Shown here: positions 44,511 through 55,404 of the stretch, piece after piece
Position numbering within the stretch: position 1 is the first letter of the stretch
How the letters are laid out: the number at the start of each line of letters is the position of its first letter
Assembly: GCF_000471905.2 (NCBI RefSeq)
Contig: NW_006499364.1
Span: forward strand, 4,937,855-5,001,854
DNA length: 64,000 nucleotides
From: Amborella trichopoda
Lineage: Eukaryota; Streptophyta; Magnoliopsida; Amborellales; Amborellaceae
Direction of reading: 5' to 3'
Notes under the pieces: model-generated
What the model saw: the letters and a program-made list of their open reading frames with translations, nothing else
Told to the model about the DNA's origin: nothing
Database searches by the model: none
Made by a program: the position numbers and the translations under genes

Positions 44511-45359
44511 ACAACGGATTTCTGGGTGGATCCTTATTTATCAGAGAAGACTATTTGGGAGTCTTATGGTACACAGGTTCATTAAAATCTTGTAGTTTTT
44601 GTTGAACCTAGGGTAGCTGATTATTTGCAAGGCTCCCCTCAGACATGGTCGCTCCCTTCTCCTACTTCTGGTCCTTTGATTAGAATTTGGAAGGTGATCA
44701 AGGCCTTTATAACTATGTCACAACCACAACTAGATTTCTTGGTGTGGATCAATTTTTTTATTGGATTATTATCTATTAAGGAGGCATGAAATTTATTCAA
44801 AATAGAGGCTTCATTTAGCCAATTTCAAAGCTTTATGGTCTTCGAAGTGTGACCCCAAGGCCAAATGGTTTTTAAAGCTAGCTATTCATCATCGAGTTCT
44901 CACCTTTCTCTCTTTAACAGAAAAGATGGATATCTACGGCTGTCCCTTTTGCCACTCTAATGGTAATACGATTTTCCATTTACTTTTCTATTGTGTTTTC
45001 TAGCAAGGTATTTGGATGTATGTTGCATGGAGGTGTGGTAAAAGACTTCTTTTAAACATATCTATTTCAAACTTGTTCGGGAGCTGGATTGCCTTAAGAT
45101 TCAAGTCAGAAGGTCTTTTGAATGTTTGACGGTCCCTATACTTTACCACAATCTGGATGCTATGAAGAAAAGAAATCATCAAATTTTTTTAATGGAAGGT
45201 ATCCAGATGGGAGCACTTGCTCAGGAGGATTACCTCTCATGTTTGTCAATTGGCAGGTGCTAAAGAATGGTCCTTTCATTTATCAGAGAGCAATTGTTAA
45301 TAACCTCCATAACACATGGTGACATCAAATCAAGCAGCAAATATTGATTGCATGGTCTT

Positions 45360-45790
45360 TTCTTAGTTCAAATCATTTCAAATTAAATGTTGATGGTGCT
45401 TCATTCAAAACCTTGGGCTTGTAGGTAGTGGAGCTGTAATTATAAGTGATGATGGATATTTCATCGTAGCATTCGACAATCCCCTTGGTATAACATCAAA
45501 TAACTATGTAGAGTTTCTAGCCTTTCAAACTGGCATTGACCTAGCAATCCAACTCAACTGTTCTCCTACAGATTGAGAGTCACTCCTTATTGTTAGTTAA
45601 TGCAATGCAATCCTTGATCGATGCAAAGCTTCATGGGCACTAAGTGTTGTTGTCTTTAACTACAGATATAAGCTCTCTGATCATGCTCGGTCCCTCACCC
45701 ACATTATCGTGAAACTAACATAGCGGTTGATTTACCTACTAAGAAAGTCACAACGTTTTTAGATGCCACTGTTTGGCAATTTAGACTGCC
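45360..45790 (+). pseudogene. LINE RNase H domain, second copy
   Basis: FKLNVDGASF, then VGSGAVIISDDGYFIVAFDN, then the helix NYVEFLAFQTGIDLAI. The catalytic D of the first strand and the E of the following helix are visible. The C-terminal part (near 45720) has ETNIAVDLPTKK, matching the usual N-x-x-AD-x-L-A-K. Frames are broken. Confidence 0.7.
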
Positions 45791-45939
45791 GAATTTTCTT
45801 TCTATTACATTACTTCATGATGTGGCATGACTTCCCTATTATAGGGTTGTTAAATTATAATCTATAGTTTCTTTTTATTATTAATGAAAATTGGGTAGGG
45901 GTCCTTTTGTACAAAAATGACTGATATCTTGGATTGATA

Positions 45940-46112
45940 ATCCAGGAAAATAGAGAGGTCGAAGAAGATGTCACACATAATTATAGCTAGGTGGGCGAAG
46001 TGGAGATGTGTAACTGGAATTTTATATGATCGCCGCATACCAGTGAGACTGAAGGGCAAGTTTTATAAGATAACGGTGAGACAAGCTTTGCTTTATGGGG
46101 CTCTTAATGATC
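45940..46112 (+). pseudogene. RTE-clade LINE RT fragment
   Basis: Reads VTHIIIARWAKWRCVTGILY then DRRIPVRLKGKFYKITVRQA then LLYGA. This is the well-known block of plant RTE-type elements (THRI-x-x-W-x-KWR ... LCD-x-x-IP-x-x-LKGKFY-x-x-x-x-RPA-x-LYG). It is only a 170-base scrap and ends before the W of the ECW motif. It is a different LINE clade from the L1 copies next to it. Confidence 0.75.
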
Positions 46113-46159
46113 ACATGATTTCCAAGGGCGACGATTCATCTTCAGTAACCATACGCCTC

Positions 46160-46800
46160 CCCCATGACAATTCACCTCCATGATGGTCCACCTCCTACGA
46201 CCGTTCATCTTCCATCTGAATTTCTCCAACAAGATCGGAATTGCTTCCACACAGTGGTGGAACCCCATCGCCATCCATATTTTCTCTCTCCTCTGTCAAG
46301 CATGATGAAACCTCATCGCCATCCATGTTTTCTCTCTCCTATCATGGATGGTCCATGCTTCCCACCCTCTCTGTCTCCCCTGTCATGGACTGTGGAATCC
46401 CATCGCCATCCATATTTTTCTTCTCTCGTCTCTCTCTTTTCTCTCTTCCTACTACCTCTTCTTTCTTCTCTCTCCTTTCTTATCTTTCTCACTTCTCTTC
46501 TTTTCTTCTTTCCTCTCTCTTCTGTCCTTTCTTCTCTTCCTTTCTTCTTCCTCTCTCTTTTCCTTTCTTCTACCATCTTCTTCTCTTCTCTATTGTTCTT
46601 CTCTCTTCTCCGCTCTTCTATTCCCTTCTCCTCGTCTTCTCTCTCTTATGTCTTCTCTCTCGATCTCCTTATTTATGTCTCTCTCTTTTTCTTTTTCTTC
46701 TTCTTTCTCTTTCTTTCTTCTCCTTTATCTCTCCTTCTTTTCTCTTCTCTTTTCTTCTCCTTCTCTATTTCTCTCTCGTTTGACTAAGGGAGACTAAGAT
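46160..46800 (+). repeat. Pyrimidine-rich tract with tandem units
   Basis: 46240-46420 holds 2-3 imperfect units around CATCGCCATCCATNTTTTCT. 46430-46790 is almost pure C/T. Long open frames here in all three plus-strand frames (Ser/Leu/Phe only) come from the base composition and are not genes. Confidence 0.8.
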
Positions 46801-47660
46801 TAACACTGTCATGGTTGTCTTGTCGTTGAGCAGTATTGCCACCTTGTCGGTCTGAGTTACCGTGCCCGTCTTGCTTCCATGATCGGCTAGCCATTGTGTC
46901 AGGCTGGTTGGTGTTGGTCTTGTTGTCGCGTAGTATTACCGCCATGGGGGTCTGAGTTACCGTGCCCGTCCTACTACCAAACCAGGTCAATCACCTACTG
47001 TACTAGCTGTTGTGTTAGTCTAGTTACCTGGTCAAATTTATCCTTCTTCTCTTCTCTTCCCTCTATTCTATTTCTCTCTTCTTCTTTTATCACCTCAATC
47101 TTCATCTCATTCCTTCCCTTTCTTCCTTGAATGCGCACACCTATGTGCCTTCGCCCAAAGACAAGGTGGGGTCCCTCGGCCCACTTGTCTTGTAAATTAA
47201 CCGTGTGTGTGTGTGATTGCAGAAACAAGAGAGTACAGGCTAAGGGAGGCGATTTCGAACCAGTTATAGGACTGGGGGGCTTTCCATCGTGATTTAAGAA
47301 GGTGCCCTTGCAAGTCAGCCCGAGTGAGTCATGAACCCAGGTGAGGTGTGTCCCACCTCACATTAAAATTCCTCTCTTATCGGTTGGTATACCTGCCCTT
47401 GTTTCTTAACAAGGTTCTCGAGAGAGCGCTCTCAAGTTTCGGGTTCCCCTAAAACCTAAGACACGTGCCACCAGGTCATCCTCACTTGGAGGACGAGATT
47501 GAGGTACCTAACCAACCGTGTCTTTCTTGAAACCAAAGAATAACTATTTTATCAAATTGCATCTAAATCCAATCCAAGACTCCAATGGGAAAATGAGTTT
47601 GCACTTTGTATTCCTCATTCCTCACATATTCTTAAAATTTGCCTTCTTTTAATTTTCAAA
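46801..47660. other. LTR-like non-coding DNA with a 95-bp duplication
   Basis: TCTGAGTTACCGTGCCCGTC occurs at about 46852 and 46951, giving a duplicated unit of roughly 95-100 bp. 47230-47460 parallels 400-660 in layout and short words. I read this as LTR or 5' leader debris of a gypsy-type element. No coding frame. Confidence 0.35.
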
Positions 47661-47689
47661 TTTGTCTTTTTTTGGGTAAGTCAGTGGGG

Positions 47690-48540
47690 GAGAAGGCTGA
47701 CTGAAGAGAGAGAAAAGAGAGGAAAACATAGACGATACCATGACAGAGGAGAGAGAAAGAAGAAAACATGGATGGTGATGGGGTTTTGCCATCCATGACA
47801 GAGGAGAGAGGAAGGAGAAGAAAACATGGATGGCGGCCGTTCATGACAAAGGAGAGAGAAAAGAGAAGAAAACATGGACGACGATGAGGTTCCACTGTCC
47901 ATGACAGAGGAGAGAGAAAAGAAAAGAAAACATGGATGGCGGTGAGGTTTTGCCGTCCATGACAGAGGGAAAGAGACAGGGGAACTTGGTTAGAGGCCCG
48001 ACCCACCACTCAGGTTAAGGCTTGGCTCACTATGTATGTTTTAGGAGATTAAGAGAAGAAATAGGATGTCATGCTCGGCGATGGACACCACCATGCATGA
48101 CTGTAGAGAAGAGAGAAAGGAAATAACAGAGAGAAAGAAAGACAGAGAGAAGAAAAATAGGAGAGGGAAAGAGTGATAAGGGAGGAGGAGAGAGAAAGGT
48201 AGAGAAGAGAGGAGGAGAGATAAAGGGAGATAAGAGAAGAGGAGAGAGAAAGAGAGAAAAGAGAGGAGGAAAGAGAAAGAGAGATAAGGGAAGAGGAGAG
48301 AGAAAGAGAGAGAAGAGAGGATGAGAGAGAAAGAGAGATAAGAGAAGAGGAGAGAGAAAGAGAGAAGGGAGGAAGAGAGACGTAGAAAGAAGAGAGGACG
48401 AGAGAGAAAGAGAGAGAAGAGGGAGGAAAGAGAAAGAGAGAGAAGAGAGGAGAAGAGAGAAAGAGAGAGAAAAGAGGAGAGAAAGTTACCTTCATCAAAG
48501 GGTACCAAGTTTTTTTTCTCTCTCCTCTCTCTCTCCAAGT
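47690..48540. repeat. Tandem units followed by a purine-rich tract
   Basis: 47700-47990 has about five units of roughly 60 bp built on CCATGACAGAGGAGAGAG ... AAAACATGGATGG, the reverse complement of the units at 46240-46420. 48060-48490 is nearly pure A/G. Apparent minus-strand frames here are composition artefacts. Confidence 0.8.
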
Positions 48541-50667
48541 CGTGCTCACAATTTCAGTGTGAAACTCTGAAATTCTATTCATGAGATTGAAAACTGAGGG
48601 GATCCTTAACAATTAGGTTTAGCATGTATTTATAGAATTGGGCTCAAACATGGGTGGATGCCCAAATTCTGGCCTAGTTGATGATAATTATAATTTAATT
48701 GGATTAAAATAAAATCTAAAAATGGGTACAAAATGACAATTTTGCCCCTGCCCAATAATACATGACATTCTAAAACAGTCCCTCCTGCTGCCCTAGAACG
48801 TGCGTGATCTTCCATGGATGATTCGGGGTCGCTCTGGCGCCCGTTTGGCCGAAAGATAATTACTTTCTTGTTGGGCTCGACATGACAATCAATTTGATAC
48901 CAACTTCGACTCACAGATCACGTTTTTAGACCACGATCATGCGACTTGAAATTTGTATGAATCTTGAAAACTTCCGATCTATAATGCACTAGTTTCTTGA
49001 TGTTTTTCTTTGATTTCTTCGCTGATTTGCACTGAGCATGCCGTCATGATCGTGTTACAAAAAACACATCTTAATTTCGTGCCCGAATGAAGATTTTGTC
49101 GTCTTAGGGTTTTAGCCCGATCTTGAAATCCGACTGTTCATCATGTGTGAGGTTCGGCCCAGATGTAGCCTCAGACCTTACGCACGCAATGGAACTAGCC
49201 TTGCGTTGATTGGGTGCGTGAGTGCCATGGTATGGCCGCCCGAGTGAGTCGTGCTATTGCTGATTTTCTACAACTATCTTCACGAATAGCCAACTTTTCT
49301 CTAGTTTTTCTCCTTGCTCAGGCATTGTCACGGGTTGTATCACATATCAAAACGCTCATCTTGAAGAGATGAACACGCTCACAAAATTTGAGCACGATCC
49401 GACTCAAGACGAGTGAGATACGAGTCTTCAAAGTTACTGCTCGTGATTGTGCAAACCAATCTCATTTAATGGGGATTAGTGCAGGGAGGCTGCACTGGAA
49501 TAGCATGTGGCCTAACCCTTTTTAATGTTTAACCCATAACTTTGTCCTGGAAAGTCCGTTTAAGCCAAAACTTGATCCTTAAAGGTTTTCAACTGTGCCG
49601 AATCCAATGGCGGTGGTCCCACAATGATTTGATGCACTGATAATAAAGTTCTAGTTACGGAGTCCATTTCAGGGCGCTAGAGGCTGATTTCTCCGAAATT
49701 GTTTCTTGGTCTGCACTACCTTAAACATGTCAAACTACGACGAAACTTGGAAAGTGGCCTTTGGAGTCCTTAGAAAGATTCTGACCCGTTCTGGGGCAAT
49801 TCTGAAACTATCGAAAGTTTCACTATATGTCAGGGCGTTATTGACCGGCTTCTCTTTGATTTCGAATCGAGGACCCAAGGTATCGAAAAATGTCTTCAAC
49901 CAGCTTGCCCCATCGAATATTATTCTTTGATAGAAGCGAGAAGGACAACATTCGAAAAATTTTCTCGACTTTGTTACTTTTTTCTTCCTAGCCACAAGAC
50001 CACGTGAACGTCGAGGAGATATCCATGCAAGGTTGTAGCTAGGATTCTCAGACGTTTGGATGCAATGTGCAGGTCCATCTGTGAAATTTTTTGGGGGAGA
50101 TGAGACTTTTGGGAGGGATCTTGTTAAAGTCCTCACCCTCAAGGGACTATTTGTGATTCTGATAGCTGAGGATTTTGTACGAATCTTGTTGGTCAGAATT
50201 AAGATCGTCTGACAGCCAAGTGCCATGCTTTAGGGAATTTTTCCCATTTGGGTTTCTTTGTTTTGTTGTTTGTTCTAGATGGTCTGCTGAAGGGCCTTTT
50301 GTTGGCGACCGTTTGCTTTTCGCACTAGATTTTCCTTGGCAAGCAGGGTACCTCATTTTGTCGAGGTGACCAGCTTTAGGCACAACCCTGGTTACCGCTA
50401 GTAGTTTCGACAATCAGGATACCTCTATTCTTCGTCTGAGGCCACCCCTGAGGGTTTAATCCTGTTGCTACATAACAGGTCCAAGGTTCTGCTGATTTAA
50501 CTTTCTTGAGGCATCTTCAACATCTTGGAGTGCATTAGTGACCTCCTGGGAATGGTGCTCTTCTTCATGAGACATGTCTTGCCTTCTTGGCGAGTCTTCT
50601 GTAATCTGAGTCCTTTGCGATTGGACTCAGGCTGTCGAAACATTTCCTTGATGCTCATCTTTTTGGG
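48541..50667. other. LTR-like non-coding DNA
   Basis: No coding frame supported. On the minus strand a CTATAAATA box (48627-48635) is followed downstream by the purine/pyrimidine-rich tract, as in an LTR promoter with a CT-rich leader. Around 49490-50220 the sequence is GC-richer and lacks stops on the minus strand for 164 codons, but the translation has no recognisable domain. Confidence 0.35.
48627..48635 (-). promoter_or_regulatory. Possible LTR TATA box
   Basis: CTATAAATA on the minus strand in an otherwise LTR-like context. Confidence 0.35.
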
Positions 50668-50697
50668 CCTTGGTATCAGAGCATTCTGATACCAAGG
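50668..50697. repeat. Perfect hairpin containing the Met-tRNA primer-site sequence
   Basis: CCTTGGTATCAGA, loop GCAT, then TCTGATACCAAGG: 13-bp perfect arms. TGGTATCAGA, the initiator-tRNA primer-site core, is thus present on both strands. On the plus strand it continues as TGGTATCAGAGCA. Confidence 0.85.
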
Positions 50698-50849
50698 ATT
50701 TTTCTTTTTTCATAGTGGCTGAAGCCGCCTATGGAGGCGAACGCTGCATCAACCTATTGATTGGTCCAAGCATCTTTTACATATTTTTCATTTGGATTTG
50801 GGAAGTGGCGTCATAGAAACGGTTTTCACCAACTTCCTTTTATTTAGGG

Positions 50850-51045
50850 CTCTTTTACTCATGACCTTTCGGCCATGTCAACCCTTATTCTTCCTTTTTT
50901 ACGCATGGTGCCCTTTGGGTTTTTCACCATGCCCGGGTTTTTTATTTTTACGGAACTCTCTTACTCATGGTTTCGTGACCATGCCTGTTCGTCATTTTTA
51001 CTCATGGCGTTCCCTTGCCCAGGTATACACCATGCCCGTTATTCC
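50850..51045. repeat. Minisatellite A (TTTTTACTCATGG... type)
   Basis: Three to four degenerate units built on TTTTTACNCATGG and ACCATGCCCG, unit about 60-65 bp. Confidence 0.6.
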
Positions 51046-51065
51046 GTTTTTTTTTTTTGGTAAAG

Positions 51066-51850
51066 GCGTGTTTAGGGTCATGCCTCCGGGACCTGTGCAA
51101 AGCCTTCTTAACATCATACGGCCAGGACGTGCACTACAATTTAGGGTCGTACAGCTGAACCGTGGTGGTGATGAATGGTAATCTGTGAAGGCTATGGAGT
51201 GAGTATGGTAGTGGTTGTACTCACTTTGGGGAGATAACACGAAGCTGCTTTATGAAAAGTGAGTAGTGTATGGTATGGAAAGTGGATGGTGGTGACCCAC
51301 TAGTTGACGACGAGTATGGATGGCAGGATGGCTTGCCATTGGTGAGAGCGGGTCACTGGGGAATGATGAATGGTAATGAAGGAAGATGGATTTATGGGGA
51401 TTTGATGAAAGTGGCGTGTGCACACGAACAGGTTGGTTAGGGAAGGCACGCGTGAAGATTCATGTAAAAGTGTACACGTGTGTAGGGGCGTGTTTAAGGT
51501 TATGCCTTCAGGACCTAGGCAAAACAGTTTAACGTCATGCGGCCAGAACGTGCACTGTGGCTATGCAGTTTAAATTCATGTAGCTAGGACCGTGCAGTTT
51601 AAGGTCGTGCAACTAGACCTTCGCTACAGTATAACGTCAAGTAGTTTGGACCATGGCTATACAGTTTAAAGTCATGTATCTAGACCATTGCCACAGCTTT
51701 TGGGTCATGGAACTGGACCATGGCTGTGCAGTTTAGAGTCATGCATCATGGACTATGTAGTTTTAAGGTCGTGAAACTAGACCTCCACTACAGTTTAAGG
51801 TCATATAGTTTGGACCATGCAGTTTAGGGTCGTGCATCTAGACCATTGTG
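51066..51850. repeat. Minisatellite B (CAGTTTAAGGTCATG type) plus a 420-bp direct duplication
   Basis: From about 51520 the unit is 35-45 bp around GCAGTTTAAGGTCATGNANCTAGACC, repeated about eight times with variation. In addition 51066-51165 (GGCGTGTTTAGGGTCATGCC start) recurs at 51486-51590. Confidence 0.75.
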
Positions 51851-52269
51851 TGGGTCGTCACGTAGGTGAAGCTCCATGGGGAATAGAGGTGTGGATGACA
51901 ATTCAACTCCTTGAGGATGAAACTGTTAATGCTAGTAAGGGGTCAGATGGAGATAGTGGCCCTGTGAGGGATGGCAAAAGGAAGGGACTTCATGGGGGTT
52001 TGGGGTTAAGAGTGACTCCCTGAGTGCGAAAGATAAGATTCCATAGGTTTATGGAAGGTAACCTGACTCCCTGTGGATAAGATAGCAAAGGGTCTAAGCG
52101 AGGGTAATGACTTAGTGCTAAATAGACCCACTGGGGGTTGAAGAGGTAAGCATGACTCTCTTTTTGGCATACACCTAACTCCATTGGAGATGATGGGCTC
52201 CAGGACAAGTGTAACTCCTACTGAGGATGTTGGCAGAACACTCACAGTGATAACAGGGCCTGACATAAG

Positions 52270-52535
52270 GGCATACGTGGTGGTAGAATATGCACGACGT
52301 TAGCATGGGGAGCGTAACACACATGGTGCTAGTTTAGAACAATGTTAGGCACCAGTCACCCGGACGATGCATGCACGACGCTGGGCACAAATTACACAAA
52401 CGGCGCTGGTCACAAGTTACACAGACGACGTTGATCATAAGTTACATAGACGGTGTTGGTCACAAGGTACATAGATGGCGCACTAGTTACCCAGATGGTG
52501 CTAGTCACAAGTTACATAGACGACGATGACATGTG
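52270..52535. repeat. Minisatellite C (GGTCACAAGTTACATAGACG type)
   Basis: About seven units of 28-32 bp with core GGTNACAAGTTACANAGACG. Confidence 0.8.
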
Positions 52536-53269
52536 TTCGAGCCTCGGGTTTGAGCCCGACCCGGTCCTAGTCCATTTGACTCTAGGTGTTGCGTGGGCGA
52601 TGGTAAACCTCTATTCAAGCCCAGGTCTAAGACTGATCCGATCTGACCCATTGCCGTTTGGCCTTCAGGGACTTGATTGGCATTCCCAGTTTGTGAGGGG
52701 TACTTCGAGGAAACGTCACCTATATAAGGAGGTACACCCTTTTCTTCATTGTTTTACCGAAGGTTAAACGTTTAGGAGTTTCAACAATGAGAGGGAAATG
52801 TTTCCTAGCGATGACTCCAGTGTGAACATAGAGCTTACAGATAGTCGCTAGAAGTCCGGCGTGCAGCAAGGATCTTCGATAGAATACTCACAGGGGGTTG
52901 AAAAAGGGGTCCGCCAGTGATAACTCCTGTAAGGAAGAGGAAGCTTCGGATGGGAGGAGAAAGTACCGGCAAGGGAACACAGGGATCCTTCGTGAAGGCC
53001 ACTATTGCCGGAGTTGAGGGAAGTAGGTAGCTTGTCGAGGACAACTAAGGTTTCGGCAGTGGTTCTGGAGTATCGAATATGGCGAAAAAGGGGTCCATTT
53101 CCAGCAAGGAGCTGCCAGTGAACTTCAGCTAGGTTTTTTGGGATTTTTCGGTGGTGTGGAGCAATGGGAAAGGCTCAACGGTGGGTTTCCAATGAGTGGA
53201 GAGGTTTCCCCGTGAGAAATCAAGAGGCTATAGGGCAGTGAATAGTCATAGGGGGAGACGAAGGGTCTC

Positions 53270-53430
53270 GAGAAAGGTGGATAGGAAACCGAAGGGTCAC
53301 TGGAGCTGAGGGGTTGCAGGGAGTTGAAAGGTCACGGGTATTTGAAGGAGCATGGGGACCGAAAGGTCAAAAGGAATTGAATGGTCGTTGGGAAGACAAA
53401 GGGTCATAGGGAATCCAATCGGTCACAAGC
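53270..53430. repeat. Minisatellite D (GAAAGGTCA type)
   Basis: Degenerate units of about 28-32 bp around GGGANTTGAANGGTCA, about five copies. Confidence 0.55.
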
Positions 53431-53529
53431 CATCACACGAGGCGATAGGTTACACACGGCGCTCGTCATGAGCGACGGTAACCATGGCCCCACGCCCACT
53501 CGACGATCGTTTCATGGACAATAAAAAGT

Positions 53530-53755
53530 CATACCTGGCTGTGGTCATGCTCGGTGATGAGTTGCACACGGCGATGGTTGCGCATGGTGCAGAGTCATGC
53601 ACAGTGATGTTCACGCATGACGCTAAGTCATGCGCGATCACATACAACAGTAATTCATGCACGACGATGATCACGCACGACACTAAATCGTGGGCAGCGA
53701 TAATCATGCACAACGCTAAGTTGTGCACGACAATGATCACGCACGACAATGACTC
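53530..53755. repeat. Minisatellite E (CATGCACGACGATGATCACGC type)
   Basis: Units of about 48 bp, seen as alternating TCATGCACGACGATGATCAC and GCACGACNCTAAGT, about five copies. Confidence 0.75.
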
Positions 53756-54004
53756 GGGTAGGCAAAGGGTGGTGTCCAATGGTAAGGCCAGGCTTATGAA
53801 GTCTATTGGAAGCCAAGTCCTCCAGCACAATAGTGAACTCCATGTTGTTCCGTGGAAGGGTGTTCACTGTGAAGAGGGCGTGCTCTTCTTCATAGGCTAG
53901 TTCCTTACTAGAAGGGTCTGCTTTGTATGTATGATAAACTTGATCTAGCACCTTCTACCCTCCTGATGCGGGAGTGGCTTTTTGGGCTGTAACCGTCTTT
54001 ATTT

Positions 54005-54160
54005 CCTCAAATGCAAGAGCAATGATGGGGGTCAACTGCTCGCTTTTTCTCAGATGCAAGAGCGAAGCTTGGGGTCAATCGTCTTCTTTTCTTTAGATGT
54101 AAGAGCGACATTCCGATGCAGCTACTTTCTTTTCTTCTAATGCGAGAGCAATACTGCATG
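54005..54160. repeat. Minisatellite F (ATGCAAGAGCGA type), period about 43 bp
   Basis: ATGCAAGAGC at about 54011 and 54054, ATGTAAGAGC at about 54097, and ATGCGAGAGC at about 54139, each followed by a T/C-rich half. Confidence 0.75.
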
Positions 54161-54329
54161 ATAGATTTGTAACCTCCACAATAATGGGCTTTTTGACTAG
54201 TAACTCCTTCTAATGCAATAAAAAGAGTTAAACTTTGTTTGAACTGTATTGGTTCTTTTCTTTCCCTCTTTTAGCTCTTTTTTTTTTCTTGCTTCCTTTT
54301 TGCTGAATATTGAGTCTTTTGAGAGCATA

Positions 54330-54572
54330 TCAAGGATAATACTTGTTTAGGTATCGCCCATTGATGGGGGGCATCGCCTCCTCTCCATCAGAATGTGCCA
54401 GTATGTAAGCCCCATTTGGCGAGACGTTCTTGACTATGAAGGGGCCTTCCCATTTAGATTCAAACTTCCATTTGCACCGCCCATGCATAACGATCGGCCT
54501 TTTGACAGTTAGAACCAGATCCCCACGGGTGAATGAACTGACTTTGATTGACTTGTCAAAGGCCCCTTTCAT
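54330..54572 (-). pseudogene. Tat integrase C-terminal region
   Basis: Reads VSSFTRGDLVLTVKRPIVMH, then FESKWEGPFIVKNV and GAYIL, the SH3-like end of gypsy integrases (G-D-L-V-L ... K-x-x-x-x-W-E-GPY/FIV). It lies just after the integrase core and is the last coding part of the element. Confidence 0.8.
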
Positions 54573-54981
54573 TTTCCCCTAGTTAAGCTCTAGGTTCTGT
54601 TGAGCTTCTAACGTCTTTTCATCGAGCGCATCTAATTCTTGATAACGAATCTTGACTCTCTTGTCTTCGGTGAGTCCTTGATGTGTGGCGACACGCAACG
54701 AAGGAAATTGAATTTCAAGAGGCAAGACTGCTTCACCCCCATAAACAGGGAATAAGGAGTAGAATCAGTGGCATTTCGCGTGGTAGTGCGATAGGCCCAC
54801 AACACTTCAGGAAGCTTCTCATACTAGTTCTTTTTCATTTTTGATACTGACTTCCTTAAAACACTGCACAGGGTTTTCTTGAAAGCCTCAATTAGACCGT
54901 TAGCCTGAGGGTAGTACATAGTTGAGTACTTCCACTCAAAACCGAACTGGTTAACCAAACGATCAATGTGATGACTTCTAA

Positions 54982-55404
54982 CTAAGGGTCGTTATCAGAT
55001 ATAATCTGGCCGCCAGGCACTACAAACTGGTGTATGATGTGATGTTGCACGAAATTGGCCACTGTAGTCCTAGGAACTTGCTTAAGGGGGATCGCTTCGA
55101 CCCACTTGGAGAAATAATCTGTTGCTGCTAGAATAAATACACGACCCATTGCTGAAGGAGGGTCGACAAGCCCTATGATGTCCATACCCCATTGTGAGAA
55201 GGGTCATGATGCCACTATAGGGTATAAGGGCTCTGGAGGCTGATGAATGAGGCTCGAGTGCATTTGGCATACCTGGCACTTATTGGCATAGTTTAAGGAG
55301 TCGGCAATCATCGAAGGCCAATAGTACCCCAATCTACGTATTCGTTCATAGAACTTAGGGTCGGACTGATGCAATCCACCAATGCCTGAGTGTACTTCTT
55401 CCAA
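54982..55404 (-). pseudogene. Tat integrase: zinc-binding and catalytic core
   Basis: 55404-55204 carries the zinc-binding part: EEVHSGIGGLHQSDPKFYER, LGYYWPSM and CQVCQMHSS. 55185-54982 carries the core: MDIIGLVDPP, FILAATDYFSKWVEAIPL (with a catalytic Asp), and HHIIHQFVVPGGQIISDND (second Asp). These are standard Tat/Athila integrase landmarks. The enzyme would insert the cDNA into the genome. Fossil. Confidence 0.85.

Larger units (their letters stand above)
43060..45890 (+). mobile_element. 5'-truncated LINE (L1 type) with RT, zf-RVT and RNase H
   Basis: Begins inside RT (SGPDGFNVEVYKFSW), continues with FICLIPK and PISLCNVLYKI-like segments, QVDLSSAHDLLFWDF, then HLFYGDDALIF, then the post-RT region (MLERLQRNFCW, HLVKWKTICQPMEEGGLDI), then RNase H (FKLNVDGASF at about 45370). 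It ends near 45890 after a conserved-looking tail. It is independent of the 40.2-42 kb copy because both contain the 3' end. Heavily interrupted. Confidence 0.8.

Noticed and set aside
46164-46797. Long overlapping open frames of Ser/Leu/Phe (up to 207 codons)
   Set aside because: All three plus-strand frames are open because the DNA is almost pure pyrimidine. This is composition, not coding.
48041-48612. Minus-strand frames of up to 187 codons
   Set aside because: Same cause: a nearly pure purine tract reads as Ser/Leu/Phe on the other strand.
49735-50226. Minus-strand frame of 164 codons (MALGCQTILIL start)
   Set aside because: No recognisable domain, in LTR-like DNA, and no supporting context.
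52715-52730. Plus-strand TATATAAGG promoter-like box
   Set aside because: It is on the strand opposite the Tat element and between minisatellites. No LTR boundary or transcript start can be tied to it.
51066-53760. Regularly spaced repeats that could suggest a CRISPR array
   Set aside because: Eukaryotic context, head-to-tail degenerate units without unique spacers and no cas genes: these are minisatellites.
54214-54222. Plus-strand AATAAA polyadenylation signal
   Set aside because: A single hexamer in A/T-rich DNA on the strand opposite the neighbouring element. Too weak to call.
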